Of a stretch of 64,000 nt of DNA, positions 1-11,559 are shown piece by piece. Position 1 is the stretch's first letter, and every line of letters starts with the position of its first letter. A program made the translations under genes and the position numbers. The stretch is from Heliocidaris erythrogramma (lineage: Eukaryota; Echinodermata; Echinoidea; Camarodonta; Echinometridae): positions 12,838,875-12,902,874 of the forward strand of contig CM046863.1 in assembly GCA_025617745.1 (NCBI GenBank). The letters are read 5' to 3'. Below the pieces are notes generated by a model. It searched no databases. It saw only the letters and a program-made list of their open reading frames with translations, and was not told where the DNA came from.

Positions 1-753
1 GATTGCAAGGATTTCAGTATTTTTCACGTTAGGTCTTCGATTTTTGATGGCAGTTTTACACAAAACTACTAACTGCGCAAACTTGAAACTGCCCAGGGAT
101 TGAGACTGGAGTTTAAAGTTTAGCAATATGTTATTTGTTTGCATATTCATTTTGTCCCAGACTTGTGTCGGGGGAAAAAAACAAAACCTCATTTCTCGGC
201 CCTCTGAAACAGAAAAATACTCGTATCTCAAAAAATACTCGTCCGTTTTCAGTGAAAATTAATATGAAGCATAATATCCTCATTTCCTATCTACTCTTCG
301 ATAGCCGTTAGGAATTCAAAAGCTTTGACGACTTTACAAAGACGTTAATTGGGGTGTAGAGCCGCGCCTGCTTTCACATTTCTGTTTTTTGAAAGTCAGG
401 AGATTATTAAAAAATGAAATGCGGATTAAAAGCTAATTTAAAACAATGAACACCCTATACATTGCAAATGTCATACTCTACCTGAAATGTTCATAGACTG
501 TTAGGCCAAGTAAAAAAGTTAATATATTTAGTTTCCAGAAAAAAAGGAAGGAGGAGGCCCCTTTTTTTTTAAATAAATATTTAAAGGGGAAAAATGATTT
601 TTTGTAACGATATATTTGTAAAGATCGTTACAAAAATCATTTTTCACATTTAAATATAACCCCCACCCCCCAAAAAACCCCGGCAGGTTAAAAAAAAGAA
701 AGAGGGCGAGGACCCTAAACATAAAATTATTTTTACTTCGCCTTTATAGATAC

Positions 754-897
754 CTTTCTAAGGTCTTTATAAGCAGCATCAACAAATGCTTGCTTGTTCT
801 CTGCAATCATGCGCTTGAGGTTATGAAGATGACCAATCCTGTCTTCGTACGATCTTGTCTTTCCCTCATTGAAGGCACTCCTACAACTGTCCACCAT
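754..897 (-). CDS. ALDH3-type aldehyde dehydrogenase, N-terminal exon
   Basis: The minus strand is open for 48 codons and reads MVDSCRSAFNEGKTRSYEDR and onward to AAYKDLRK. The run from CRSAFNEGKTRS through LKRMIAEN to KDLRK is the amphipathic N-terminal segment of the ALDH3 family, NAD(P)-dependent enzymes that oxidise fatty and aromatic aldehydes, often at membranes. The exon is bounded by an acceptor (pyrimidine-rich, ending CCATAG) and a donor (AAAG/GTATCT). It starts and ends in phase 0, which fits the phase-0 end of the exon at 2010-2060. The catalytic Cys and Glu and the NAD-binding fold would be encoded by later exons to the left of the window, so activity cannot be judged. The family call rests on recognition of the segment, not on an alignment. 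Confidence 0.68.
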
Positions 898-2009
898 CTA
901 TGGAAAGGAACATTGATAAAAAGCAGCCGAGAACTATATGGACTGTGCATTTGCAGGGTTGCTCCAGATGGTGATACACATGTTCTTTCCTTTGTCAGCT
1001 AATGTGGGCACTCTTAACTCATTCAAATATAACTGTGAACAAGTCAGAAGCACTAACAGTCATTTCAAATTTTAGACGGCTTGTTCTCATATTCTTCAAG
1101 TGACAAAGATGGGGTATTCTGTGCAACAGCATGACTAGATGGCCTGGATTATCACCTCCCCTACCCCTCCCTAACTTCCTCCCAGACAGCTACTACCTAT
1201 TAACAATCAATAAAATCCATGGGGAATGGTGATCTAGTCAAAGAGGAGTTGTTCTTCTAGAGCTAGATACATGTAGATAATTTTTAAAGCATTTGTTATG
1301 ATCAGCATTTAGTTTTTAAAAATATTAAGAAAAACACCCATCAAACAGAGGAAGAAGGGTGGGGGGGGGGGGGGGAGGGGTGGGGTGGGGGTGGGGTAGT
1401 GGTGGAAGTCAAGGAGGAGTTGTTCTTCTAGGGATAGATGGGACATTTCTGAAAATATTTGTATGGTCTGCATTCAGTTTTCCACAAATGTTAAGGAAAA
1501 AAAACGGAAGATGTTTTCAACTGTCGAATAGTATTTTAATAATACAACACGCTAAATATAGAAATGAAAGGAAACCATTCTCACCACCACAGTTTTCTCA
1601 GTTCCTATCACATTTTGAATTAATATTTCAACCACTCACAGGTTATTGTAGATAATCTCGCACTCAATACCTTCGTAATGTGAAGAATTGCCTCCCATAG
1701 CAAGTATGTGATCTCTAGCACATATTGTGTGCTAGAAAATTTGAAAATTTCACTTGATCAAGATAATAAAGATCCTATTTCAGAATTTGGCATGAAATCG
1801 GATATTCTATCATCCTGAAACAATGCAGAAGGAAGTATTTTATTATTTACCTCTTAAACTTAGAGGTCTTGACCGAAAGTGACACAGCCCCACATATAGT
1901 GAATTAGTGATGGTTCCATGAGTGTATTTCAACATTTGCACAGGTTAAATGGTATAATCAAACCACCATGAACATCCCTTTGGAGAGATGTGGGTTTTAT
2001 TCAACTTAC

Positions 2010-2060
2010 CAACTTGGCATCAAATCCCCCTGCCATATTGCTCAGCATGTCAATGGTCAG
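2010..2060 (-). CDS. Probable first coding exon of the ALDH3-type gene
   Basis: A 51-bp exon-like segment lies between an acceptor (ATACACAG) and a strong donor (GTTG/GTAAGT). Only one frame is open. Inside it an ATG at 2048 opens MLSNMAGGFDAKL, ending exactly in phase 0 at the donor. Splicing to 897 would continue straight into MVDSCRSAFNEG without a frame change. I infer that this exon supplies the start codon and that the nucleotides before the ATG are leader. An alternative is that it is an internal exon with coding upstream (LTID before the M). RNA reads joining 2010 to 897 would settle this. Confidence 0.5.
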
Positions 2061-2811
2061 CTGTGTATTTAAAGATAAAGAACAGTAACACATGAAAAAT
2101 GGGTTAATAATAGGTGCTATCTTTGAAATCCAACATGGCCACTATAGAGGCTTTAAAATTTGAAAATGTTAAAATTAGGCTATTAGGCCAGGAGCCTGTC
2201 CAAAAAAGAGTCACCCCATTTTACATATGAGATTTGACCCTTAAAGTTTAAACTCAGACCATCTATGTCATTCACAAACGCTTGTCAGCTCGAACGAAGC
2301 TGCTGGGTTTGGCCCCAAAAAAAGGGCCCCAAAGTCAGGTCGACTTCAACCCATCTAACATACATGAATGCAAACAAATACCAAACTTTGTCAGAAGGAA
2401 TGTGCGTGACTATACATTACCAAAACACAAAAACTGACAAATCTTTTTTTGTCGGAATGGGTTGTCAGACAGCCCCTAAAAATTGGTGCAATTATTTCCT
2501 CTTAAGGCCCTTGGACCAAGTTTTGTCAGAAGGAAGAGGTATGGGTGTACATGTATATTACAAAAAATAAAAACTGACAATTTCCATCTGGAAGGGGGTG
2601 TAACATGCCCCATTAAAAAAACAAACACTAAAGTGCCCCTAAACCACTCATAGGTACACACCATTGCCGACTGTGTAGTAACGCAGCCAACACACATCCC
2701 ATACCTAAACTGCATCACTGTGCATTTTTGGCTATATTTAATTGAAACTCATATATTGCAGTTTACTTAAATCCAAATACTTATGTTGAATAATAGATGA
2801 TTAAAACTTAC

Positions 2812-3005
2812 CAGGTTGTTTTGTGACCTTTGAAGAGGGTTTCCTGAAATTTTGGGTCCTTTTTGTCGATAACTGCTATCGAGACTGTCCCGTCAGCATC
2901 CAGTTTGTATTTTTCACGATTATGATGAAGGGAGCCCTCAGCGCTCGTAGTAGTACCGGCGCGATCGGTTCGTCGATCTCCTACGAAGACCTGGAAGGGC
3001 CAAAC
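2812..3005 (-). other. Exon with strong donor, probable leader exon of the ALDH3-type gene
   Basis: The minus strand has a consensus donor (CCTG/GTAAGT) at 2812. Upstream of it the sequence is CpG-rich and open in one frame for about 60 codons (KYKLDADGTVSIAVIDKKDP, then KFQETLFKGHKTTW). That frame would run into a stop if joined to the exon at 2060, so it is either a 5' leader exon whose open frame is accidental, or a coding exon of something else with a missing partner. The 5' limit is unclear because the sequence runs into a perfect palindrome; a pyrimidine tract ending CAG at about 3006 could be an acceptor. I do not recognise the open frame. Confidence 0.35.
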
Positions 3006-3096
3006 TGACGACGTAAAAAAATAAAAAATATTACGTACGTACGTAATATTTTTTATTTTTTTACGTCGTCAGTTTGGCCCTTCCAGGTCTTCGTAG
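2981..3096. repeat. 116-bp perfect palindrome without spacer
   Basis: Positions 2981-3038 are the exact reverse complement of 3039-3096, with the symmetry axis inside TTACGTAC/GTACGTAA. Outside these limits the flanks differ at once. The left arm continues into the CpG-rich leader exon of the ALDH3-type gene, so this cruciform-capable sequence sits at what may be its promoter or first exon. It could be a small foldback transposon or a foldback made during sequencing or assembly. Confidence 0.9.
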
Positions 3097-3099
3097 AAT

Positions 3100-4060
3100 A
3101 GCTTGCGTGCGTAACATTCTGCGTACGTATCTACGGTGCGTAACCATGTAGAGCGGCCTCACTAGTGCGCAACATATTGAGAGCAGTCGTCATCCGTATG
3201 GAGGTGTGGGTAACAAGTACCAAAAAGAGGGCTGTAAATGTAAGTTTTTATAACTTTCTACATTTTGTATCTTAACGAACTGATAACTTAAAATCTAAAG
3301 AATGATACTTAAGTATCAGTTTGCCCACAAAAACCTCCATTTCAAACAAAATTACATCTGTATCCCCAATACCCAGTATACACACATGTATATGATCCTA
3401 ATGGTCAATATGACCATTGCTTGCTGATGTGCCCTAAACCAAGCTTTGCTGCCCAAAATGCTTTGGATGTAGAGAAGAACCATATTTTGGCATTACAACC
3501 TTAATCATGTTAATAACACAAAAGTGTGTGATTCAATTCATGTCAAATTTACTTAGTACAATCTTGAGTACTGGGCCGATAGGATTCTTGCCAATTTGAG
3601 GATTACTGGGCATATTAGCTATAATAGTCCGTTGAGCTTCAGGACTGTTTTTTAGCTGCACATAGTTTGATTGTAGAGCAATTTTTACTTGCACTGTACA
3701 CTCGGCACTCGACAAGCACAAGGTACGATAATACGCCAGCGGCGGTCTGTACCAGACTGGAAGAAGAAGAAGATAGTCGAGTACTGTAACTATCTTGAGT
3801 ATTGTAACTCTCTTGGGGTGCAATTTGGTGTCAAAAGATCATTTCAATAGTTATGTTTATACGTACTACATAGCATCGATGCTTTGTAATTCTCGAAACT
3901 ATTTCCAGTATGTTCAGACAGGCCATGATCGACTGGCTTCTATCACCCACTCGTGACTATCCATCGCTCACTCGCTGCCGAAACAATAATTAGCACTATG
4001 AACACAATGACAAAGAGAGCGGACAAAATATACAGCTCCTCATTGTCACAATTGCTCTGG
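3100..4060. other. Mostly non-coding; one weak minus-strand exon candidate
   Basis: I see no confident gene here. The minus strand from about 3720 to 3535 is open and ends in a stop. It includes SPEAQRTIIANMPSNPQIGK and then PIGPVLKIVLSKFDMN, which reads like protein, but I recognise no family and see no clear acceptor. The remainder is AT-rich with ACGTACG-type short repeats near 3100-3180. Confidence 0.3.
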
Positions 4061-4064
4061 TAGA

Positions 4065-4180
4065 CAAAAGAACATCCATTCATTACTATTAATTATGTGA
4101 TATAAGTAGAACAGGTGAATATGCATGTGACACCTGTTCTACATATTTTTACATAATAGCAATGAAGGGATGTTCTTTTG
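4065..4180. mobile_element. Short hairpin MITE
   Basis: CAAAAGAACATCC at the left and GGATGTTCTTTTG at the right form terminal inverted repeats. Inside, GTAGAACAGGTG and CACCTGTTCTAC form a second inverted pair, so nearly the whole 116 bp folds into one hairpin. It has no coding capacity. The superfamily cannot be assigned from the ends. Confidence 0.7.
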
Positions 4181-4199
4181 TTTTTTAAAATATTTTTAA

Positions 4200-5500
4200 C
4201 CCTAACCCTTTTTCCAGAGGTAGGCCTACATGTAAACAAAACAAATCACACCCCCCCCCCCCCCCACACACACACACACATTTGTATTGTTAATTGCCTT
4301 TCTAACTCAAGTTTAAAGAGTCTTTTTCAAGTAAAATGAAAACAAAACCAAACAAAAAACAGGAAACAAATTTTAAAAACAACCCCAGAAGTCAGAACAA
4401 AAAAAAAAGGGCAAAAATATCATCTATCTACTAGGCCTACTACTAACTTAGATCTAGGGATAATAAAAACAAAAAATATATAAGTTTACCTAGGATCTAG
4501 AATAGATGTATACTTACTAATTAGATCTATGTAGAATGTAGCCTAGCACTAGTGGCAGTAGCAAGTACTAGCATTAGCAAATTCATGAAATTAGGCCAAC
4601 AAAAATAATTTACAATATTAAAGTCAATAAATACAAAACTCTTTGATCATGTTGATGCCAAGACAATGAATTAGCAGTATCATATTTTTATCTTTCATTA
4701 TGTACACGTGGCTTTTATACAATTTGGCACTTATACATGTACCGTACAAACTTATAAGTTATAAGAATATAAGCTGTACTCCACAAACAATATTGATAGC
4801 TTTAAGTTTAAGTAACCGGTGAATATGCTTCTATGACACTGACAGTTTGGTAAAAATGTTCAGCTTCAATACAAATTTTTGATAGTATGGGACTGTAAAT
4901 TTAAAAAAAAAATTATAAAGCGCAAAAAATCAACAACTGAAACTTGTTCTGCTAGATTATGCACTTCTATTTTCATGCACATAAGATAAAGAAGAAGACT
5001 CACCTAAAATTAAGACGACAAGTACCGGTACCCGTAGTTGCTGTCTCTAATAAAATGCAGCACAGAAGCCGCTTGCGATGATATGCCCAGGATTTTGTTT
5101 TTATTTATTCTTCTGTTATTTACTTTTTTTGTAATCGATTCAATGTGTACGGTATATGTAATAATAAAAACAAGCAGTACCGTACCGTAATAAGCCAGTT
5201 CGGGGTTAGCGCATGGTACAAATGACCCCAAATATCCACAGATATTTTAGACATGGAGGGTCCCTTTATGTGCACTTCAGAAAAATAACTCTGGGAGTGA
5301 TAGAGGTGCCTCATGAATAGCTTTTGTTTCAACCTTTAAAAAGAATACTTCCACCTGGATATCATGGAATGCACCATTAGTGCATAATTGAATAATGATT
5401 ACATGACATTCATGAGCACATATCGAATATTAGTGTCAGTGGGTTTTATAATTTTGTACAGATGACCTTTATCTGCTCATGCTCAGATTGCATCTCCGAA
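4200..5500. other. AT-rich non-coding stretch
   Basis: It contains a poly-C run followed by a (CA)n tract near 4250-4280. There are scattered TAGATCTA-type short motifs at 4440-4560 and a possible donor-bearing minus-strand segment near 5005-5080. I see no supportable gene. Confidence 0.5.
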
Positions 5501-5509
5501 ATGGCTTAT

Positions 5510-6850
5510 TACTTAAATCGCTAGCGCTAAAGATGGGAAAGATCCATTTTTATTTAAAATATATAGACCTATATCCCTTCTTAATGTGGATTACAAGATT
5601 TAAAAAAAAATGGCAAAAAGGATCAAGGAAATAGTGAAAGAAATTATAATGGGTGATCTATTACTGTAGGTTATAGGAAGGGGGGGGGGGGATATTTGGG
5701 GAGGCCATACGTACATATATTATATATACTATAGTATACTAAAGTAGATGATATCATTTTTCGTACATCCTATTATAATTTCCCTAGTTTTCTGCTAGCC
5801 ATAGATTTCGAAAAAACTTTCGACACGGTTTCACATCAATTTCTTAAAGAGTTTTGTTATCTTTTGGATTCGGTCCATGTTTTCAAAAGTGCATCAAATT
5901 TTTTGTACACAAATAGGCCTTCTACACTGGCATTTTCAAAGTGGAGAAGGCAGGGTGATCCGCTGGCGTCTTATTTATTTATTTTATGCATTGAAATAAT
6001 GGAATATTAGCTACGAACAGACAATTCGGTGTCAAGGAATCAATTTTGGAGATAAGGAAATGAAATTAGTTCTTTATGTGGATGATATAACTATTTTTGC
6101 ACGCAATGTAAAATCAATGAGTAGGCTAAAGGTGCTATTTCCAGACTTTGAACAAAATTCATAAGACTAAAATATTAAGATTAGGTATATGTCAATGTTT
6201 GGAATTTGATCTTTCTTTTGGTGAAATAGTTGACTTTGTTAATATTCTAGGTGTGTTCTTCTCCCTAGACGAACATATGAAAGAAAATATGAATTATATA
6301 ACATATAGTTAAGGTTAAGACAGTGTATACTAAAAAGTCGGCTAAGAGAGTTCCAATTTAAACATATACATGACATTATAATATACATCATCTCCTCCGG
6401 TTGGGTTTTGTTTCAAGTGACTTATGTTCTTTTTGTGAAAAAGAAGAAGTAACATAATTATAAACATTGATTTTATTCTTGCGAATATGCACAATTAATC
6501 TGGGAATCACGTACAAGATTTTTAAATTATATCGTTTTACGGAATTGTAGCTGGAAAGAAAGTCTGTTTGGGAGGGAGGAAAGAAATAAACGAAAACACC
6601 AATTGTTAAATCATATTCTAATTCATGTAAAGTATTTGATTTTTAAAAACAGAGAGCGTAAGAAAGACCTTTCATTTAATGACATCAAAAATAATATTGT
6701 AGGAGATAGGTTAGAAGGAAGGAAATTGGAATCAATGAGGGGCACTTTTGCTATCCATTTTTCCAAATGGGAAAACGTAAAAGATATTCAACAAGGAAGA
6801 GCCCGGAGCACATCTTCCACCGGGGGGGGGGGGGGGGGGGGGGGGCTTTA
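5510..6850 (+). mobile_element. Degraded L1/Tx1-type LINE fragment (ORF2 remnant)
   Basis: Broken reading on the plus strand matches the ORF2 of the antisense LINE at 38.8-48.2 kb. At 5530-5600 the RT segment AKDGKDP and YRPISLLNVDYKI is present. At 5780-5840 the FLLAIDFEKTFDTVSHQFL segment holds the first catalytic Asp of the RT. At 6070-6100 the catalytic box reads YVDD where the other copy has YADD. At 6603-6820 the C-terminal region reads SMRGTFAIHFSKWENV. Between about 6290 and 6340 the sequence jumps from the RT to the C-terminal zinc-finger region, so a large internal part is deleted. Many stops and frame breaks show an old, dead copy. A poly-G run (6823-6845) directly follows the last codons, as in the other copy. 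Confidence 0.85.
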
Positions 6851-7520
6851 GATAGAGGACAAAACCACTGAGTGGTTCGGACTCAACTGCATATAAATTC
6901 CAATTTGTTTTCTTTTTTTGTAGAAGTGATAGTAGTTTTGAAGTATAACATAATTATAAGCAATACATTATTTCAAAGGAAATCAAACTTTTTGAAAGCT
7001 TTGGTAAATAGGTCTGGAAATGTCGAAGAATCCAGATTAAGTGAAGCAATTTTATGCTCATTTACTGGTAAATTGTTACTGTTGCCCTAACTAATGTACA
7101 TCGCAAAAACTATGTCTCTCTTAATATATTTTGCCTCTAAATTGATTTATTTAAGAAACTTGGGCCCATTCATTGCTAAATTTCTTTTACATCTCATTCC
7201 AAGTCCTAACTCTCTCTCTCTCTCTCTCTCTTTGTACTGTATATCATAATTGCAATACTCATTCTTACTTCTCAATTGATTCACCACAATCAAATACAAG
7301 AAATAAGATGAAATGATATATATACTGAGAAAAATTGAATATTTTTATTGCTCACAAAAATAAACTGTACAAGAACAATTTGATGATTAACTACAAATCC
7401 AGTTATACCCATTATTTACAAAATTATGAATTATATACAAATAATAAAACTAAAATGTACAATAAATGTTTCCATTTGCATTATGCAATAGTAAAACGAT
7501 GTTGCGAAACCGGAATTTTT
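6850..7520. other. AT-rich stretch, possibly LINE 3' UTR
   Basis: This directly follows the LINE fragment and includes a (TC)n run at about 7209-7232. I could not match it by eye to the 3' UTR of the other LINE copy. No gene is seen. Confidence 0.4.
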
Positions 7521-8342
7521 TATCCCCTTTGACCCAATGCCCAAAACTGGAAATTTCTATCCGCTTTGACCGAATGCCCCAAACTGGAATTTTTTATCCG
7601 CTTTGACCCAATGCCCAAAACTGGAAATTTTTATCCACTTTGACCAAATGCCCAAAACCGGAAATTTTTATCCACTTTGACCAAATGCCCAAAACCGGAA
7701 ATTTTTATCCACTTTGACCAAATGCCCAAAACAGGAAATTTTTATCCACTTTGACAAAATGCCACATCAAGCTTCATTTATATTTACAAAATTAAATTCA
7801 TAAATACATTTATATACAAATGATTCCACTTGTGTAAGCCTATATAGCAATACCTTGTCACCCAAAACTGGAAATTTTTATACGCTTTGACCCATTGCCC
7901 AAAACTGGAAATTTTTATCCGCTTTCACCAAATGCCCAAAACCGGAAATTTTTATTCGCTTTGACCCAATGCCCAAAACTGGAAATTTTTATCCGCTTTG
8001 ACAAAATGCCAAATCAAGCTTCATTTATTATTTACTAAATTAAATTCATAAATACATTTATATACAAATGATTCCAATTGTGTAAGCCTATAATTATAGG
8101 AATACCTTGTCACCCAAAACTGGAAATTTTCATCCGCTTTGACCCAACGCCCAAACTGGAAAATTTTATCCGCTTTGACCAAATGCCCAAAATCGGAAAT
8201 TTTTATCCGCTTTGACCTAATGCCCCAAACTGGAAATTTTTATCCGCTTTGACCAAATGCCCAAAACCGGAAATTTTTATCCGCTTTGACCCAATGCCCA
8301 AAACCGGAAATTTTTATCCGCTTTGACCAAATGCCCCAAACC
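7520..8342. repeat. Tandem array, ~37-bp unit, with higher-order period
   Basis: The unit contains CCAAAACTGGAAATTTTTAT followed by CCGCTTTGACCCAATG, repeated about 15 times with small changes. Two near-identical ~100-bp AT-rich segments, each beginning near CAAGCTTCATTTAT, interrupt the array at about 7765-7860 and 8012-8115. Array plus interruption therefore repeats with a larger period of about 245 bp. The short open frames across it are by-products of the repeat. Confidence 0.92.
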
Positions 8343-8500
8343 GGCATTTTTTGCTCTGGCATTTTTTGCTCTGGCATTTTTTGCTCTGGCATCTTTACCT
8401 CTCGCATTTTTTTCCTCTGGCATTTTCACCTGTGGCATTTTTACCTCTGGCACTTTTTTCCTCTGGCATTTTTACCTCTGGCATTTTTACCTCTGATATT
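8343..8500. repeat. 15-bp tandem repeat, GGCATTTTT family
   Basis: GGCATTTTTTGCTCT and variants (GGCATTTTTACCTCT) repeat about ten times immediately after the 37-bp array. They are probably unrelated to it by origin, since the unit length and sequence differ. Confidence 0.85.
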
Positions 8501-8779
8501 GAAATACATGTATTTTACATCCTGATCAAATGCCACATTTCCACTAGCGTACCCAAGGGGGGGGGGGGGGGGCTGCCCCCTGACAATATTGACAGAAAAA
8601 ATTGCCCCCCCCCCCCCTTCGGACTGATACCCTTTTTATTTTTTTTATTTTTTATTTTTTTTTATTGTGCTTGTCAGAGATTTCTGGACCCCCCAAAATG
8701 TGATAATATTTCAGCGCATCAAAATATGAACCCTCTGTATCGACGTATGTTCCCCGTTATACATGGTAATTGATATTAG

Positions 8780-9420
8780 ACTGTGCTTGTATGCAAAGGT
8801 GCTTTTGATGGCAGCCATTTCCGAAAAAAAAATGACCACCATGGCCCTCAAGGCCGCAATCTGACATGTCTCCATATCTGAATTTTTTTACAAACCTGCC
8901 AAATTTGGTGTTTCTATAAAGAAAATGCATCTTGTTCTGGGGGCTGTTTTGAAAATTAATGAAAATGACACTTTTCCTTGAAATGGGCACCTAAACCCTT
9001 TTCCTGAAATATTTTTGCCGTGAAAAATTTGAATTCTTCGTAGCACTTTACCAAAGATTCATTTTTTTCATTTTGAAAGATGTCCCCACATGTAAATTTT
9101 TGCATCATAAATATTTCCACAAACATGCCAAATTTGGTGCTTCTGTAACAAAATGCATCAAGTTTGGGGGTTATTCAGAAATGATCGAAAAGGACCCATT
9201 TTTCTAAAATTGGGCACCTAAACAATTTTTTCCTAAATTATTTTGGCCCCGAAACAATAAAATTTGAATTTACATATCAGTTTACCCCAAATTGACGATT
9301 GGCGATTTTGGAGAGTGTAAAAATGAAAAGGGCCCTGAAGGCGGCCATTTCTAAAGATGGCCGCCACGGCCCTCAGGGGCGGAAATCGAGATGTCTCCAC
9401 ATCTAAATTTGCTTATAATA
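8780..9420. repeat. Diverged duplication, ~240-bp unit
   Basis: Motifs recur in the same order two to three times: CCAAATTTGGTG, AAAATGCATC, TGGGCACCTAAAC and ATGTCTCC with ACAT nearby. Copies begin near 8805, 9075 and 9340. This is an old tandem duplication or parts of a dispersed repeat. No coding is seen. Confidence 0.6.
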
Positions 9421-9441
9421 CATATATCTAAGTGTGTGCTC

Positions 9442-9874
9442 ACTCCAGGGAGCTCCAGGTACAAATAACCAAAGTCGACCTCGCACATTAGTATGGCTAA
9501 TCGCATCGCTTAATTTCGGCAGGTAAGATAGAAATTTGTACTTACATTTCAAGAGAATTACTGTAACTATCTAGGAGGCTCTTTGATTTTACGATTTAAC
9601 GATCATTTCGATGAAAAAATTGGAATTTCCTCGCCGAGCCGATCTTTCCCCGTACTGTACCGTCGATTCAAATGACTCGATCGCACTGTGTGATCGAGTC
9701 AGCGACGGTATACGGTACACATTACGCACCGTGCGATCGAGTCATTTGAATCGACGGTACAGTACGGGGAATGATCGGATCGGCGAGGAAATTCCATTTT
9801 TTTTTCATCGAAATAATCGTTAAATCGTAAAATCAAAGAGCCTCCTAGATAGCGCGTTGGAGCTCCCTGGAGTT
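9442..9874. mobile_element. Foldback DNA element with 120-bp internal arms
   Basis: The ends are ACTCCAGGGAGCTCCA (left) and the inverse TTGGAGCTCCCTGGAGT (right). Inside, 9567-9686 pairs with 9731-9852 almost base for base, leaving a loop of about 44 bp. AAGTGTGTGC occurs at 9430-9439 and again at 9875-9884, a likely target duplication. There is no transposase. The same terminal sequence occurs as a minimal element at 32799-32838, so this is a family. The superfamily is open: the duplication length would suit Mutator, P or hAT types. Confidence 0.85.
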
Positions 9875-10048
9875 AAGTGTGTGCCAAGTTAAAATGCACA
9901 ATATGATCGGCAATGCTGCTCCACTATATACACATGCCGATCTTTCTTGTCGGTTCAAAACAGGTCATATTCAAAATGCATTCCAAAATACATTTATTTC
10001 CTTCTTGTATCAAACGAATGTAAAATCCATTTCTATATTTAAATAACT

Positions 10049-10249
10049 ATCAGGGGCGGCGGAGTGTTTTTGAAAGTGGGGGAGGGGGTTGATTTGATTT
10101 CACTTGAATAATGACAGCATATAGGAACCTCTTTCCCGAGATTTTATGAAACGTGTCTACTAAAAAAAAAGTGTGTGTATGTGTGTGGTGGTGGTGGTGG
10201 GGGGGGGGGGGGGCATGTAGCCCACTTAGCCCCCCGGTCGCGGCCCATG
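10049..10249. mobile_element. Possible short hAT-like MITE with poly-G tract
   Basis: It begins CAGGGGCGGCGG and ends GGTCGCGGCCCATG. ACTAT occurs just outside both ends, which could be part of an 8-bp target duplication. The interior has (GTG)n and a G run. The assignment is by the look of the ends only. Confidence 0.35.
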
Positions 10250-10385
10250 ACTATATAAAGAGAGCAAGGATGTGAGATTCCTTAAAAGCACGAGGCCTGG
10301 GGTAGGGTCGCCATTACCAGGCAAGTAATATGCATTATCTACATAATAGTACAATGCATAAATACAAAACAAAATATGGAAATAT

Positions 10386-10426
10386 GAAATAAGCTATCGG
10401 ACTATATATATAGTCCGATAGCTTAT
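10386..10426. repeat. Short perfect hairpin AAGCTATCGGACTA / TAGTCCGATAGCTT
   Basis: The arms flank a TATATA centre. This is a perfect small inverted repeat with no assigned role. Confidence 0.8.
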
Positions 10427-10749
10427 TTCTTTTACACAAAGTTTTTTGAAAAATAAATAAGTACGAGTAATGCAGGGAGTAAAAGGGCAGAGAAATGGGG
10501 GCGCACTAGAGCTTAAGTTCAAGTTCCAGTTACATTTCTTCCTTTTCTCAATTTGTCATAACAAAGATAAAAATGCCAATTATATATATATATATATATA
10601 TATTATGTGGATGACACACGATCCCCTTTACACCCGGCCGGGATTCTAGCACATAAAGCATGGATATATCCATGGATATATCCATGCATAGAAGGAGCGA
10701 TTTGACCTTCCCTTGTTTACTCAGAGAAATTAAGGCTATGAACACGGGG

Positions 10750-11228
10750 TCCGCTCGCTAGTCATAAGGACCGCTATTCATAAAAAAATCATAAGGACCA
10801 TTATTCATATTAAGACATAAGGGTCGTTATTCATAAGGGTAATTATTCATAAGGATCGCTATTCATAATACGGAAAGAGGGTCGCTATTCATAATACCAA
10901 ATCAGGGTCGTTAATCATAAGGGTCCCTATTCATAATACGAAAAGAGGGTCGCTATTCATAAAGGTCGATATCCCTAAGGGTCGCTATTCATAAAGGTCA
11001 ATATTCATATGGGTCGCTATTCATAATCGAAGTAGAGGGTCGCTATTCATGATCGGAGAAGAGGGTCGCTATTCATAATCGAAGAAGAGGGTCGCTATTC
11101 ATAATCGGAGAAGAGGGTCGCTATTCATAATCAGAGAAGAGGGTCGCTATTCATAATCGGAGAAGAGGGTCGCTATTCATAATCGGAGAAGAGGGTCGCT
11201 ATTCATAATCGAAGAAGAGGGTCGTCAT
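10750..11228 (+). repeat. 26-bp tandem array, plus orientation
   Basis: The unit is GGGTCGCTATTCATAATCGG followed by AGAAGA. Copies are degenerate at the left (AAGGACCGCTATTCAT, AAGGGTCGTTATTCAT) and become nearly identical towards 11040-11225. The gradient suggests growth from the right. The same unit occurs in reverse orientation at 15480-15925. Confidence 0.93.
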
Positions 11229-11559
11229 TTAAATCAAATAAGAAAGGGAAATGGATGAAGGACAACCCAACGGTACTGTATTTAAGAAAGCCTTAGAATG
11301 AATTTCGGCTTTTGTCAAATATATCCCTATATTTTAAAAAAGTGAACTATATTTATCAATGCTCCCCACACCTTGAAAGCCGCTTTGCCAAGGCCTTAAT
11401 AATTAAAAAATGTCTAATCCATACATGGGAGGAGAGGACCCCCTCCCCCTCCACACCCCCCACGCAAACAGATCCAGATTCTCCCGCTTCTCAACTCTTG
11501 TGGAGACCCTAATCCTTAGCCTTTATCTCAAGTTCCAATTCTCAAGTGGGATTGTTGTA

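Noticed and set aside
8286-8773. Open frames across the GGCATTTTT repeat
   Set aside because: The frames arise from a 15-bp repeat, whose length is a multiple of three and so keeps any frame open.
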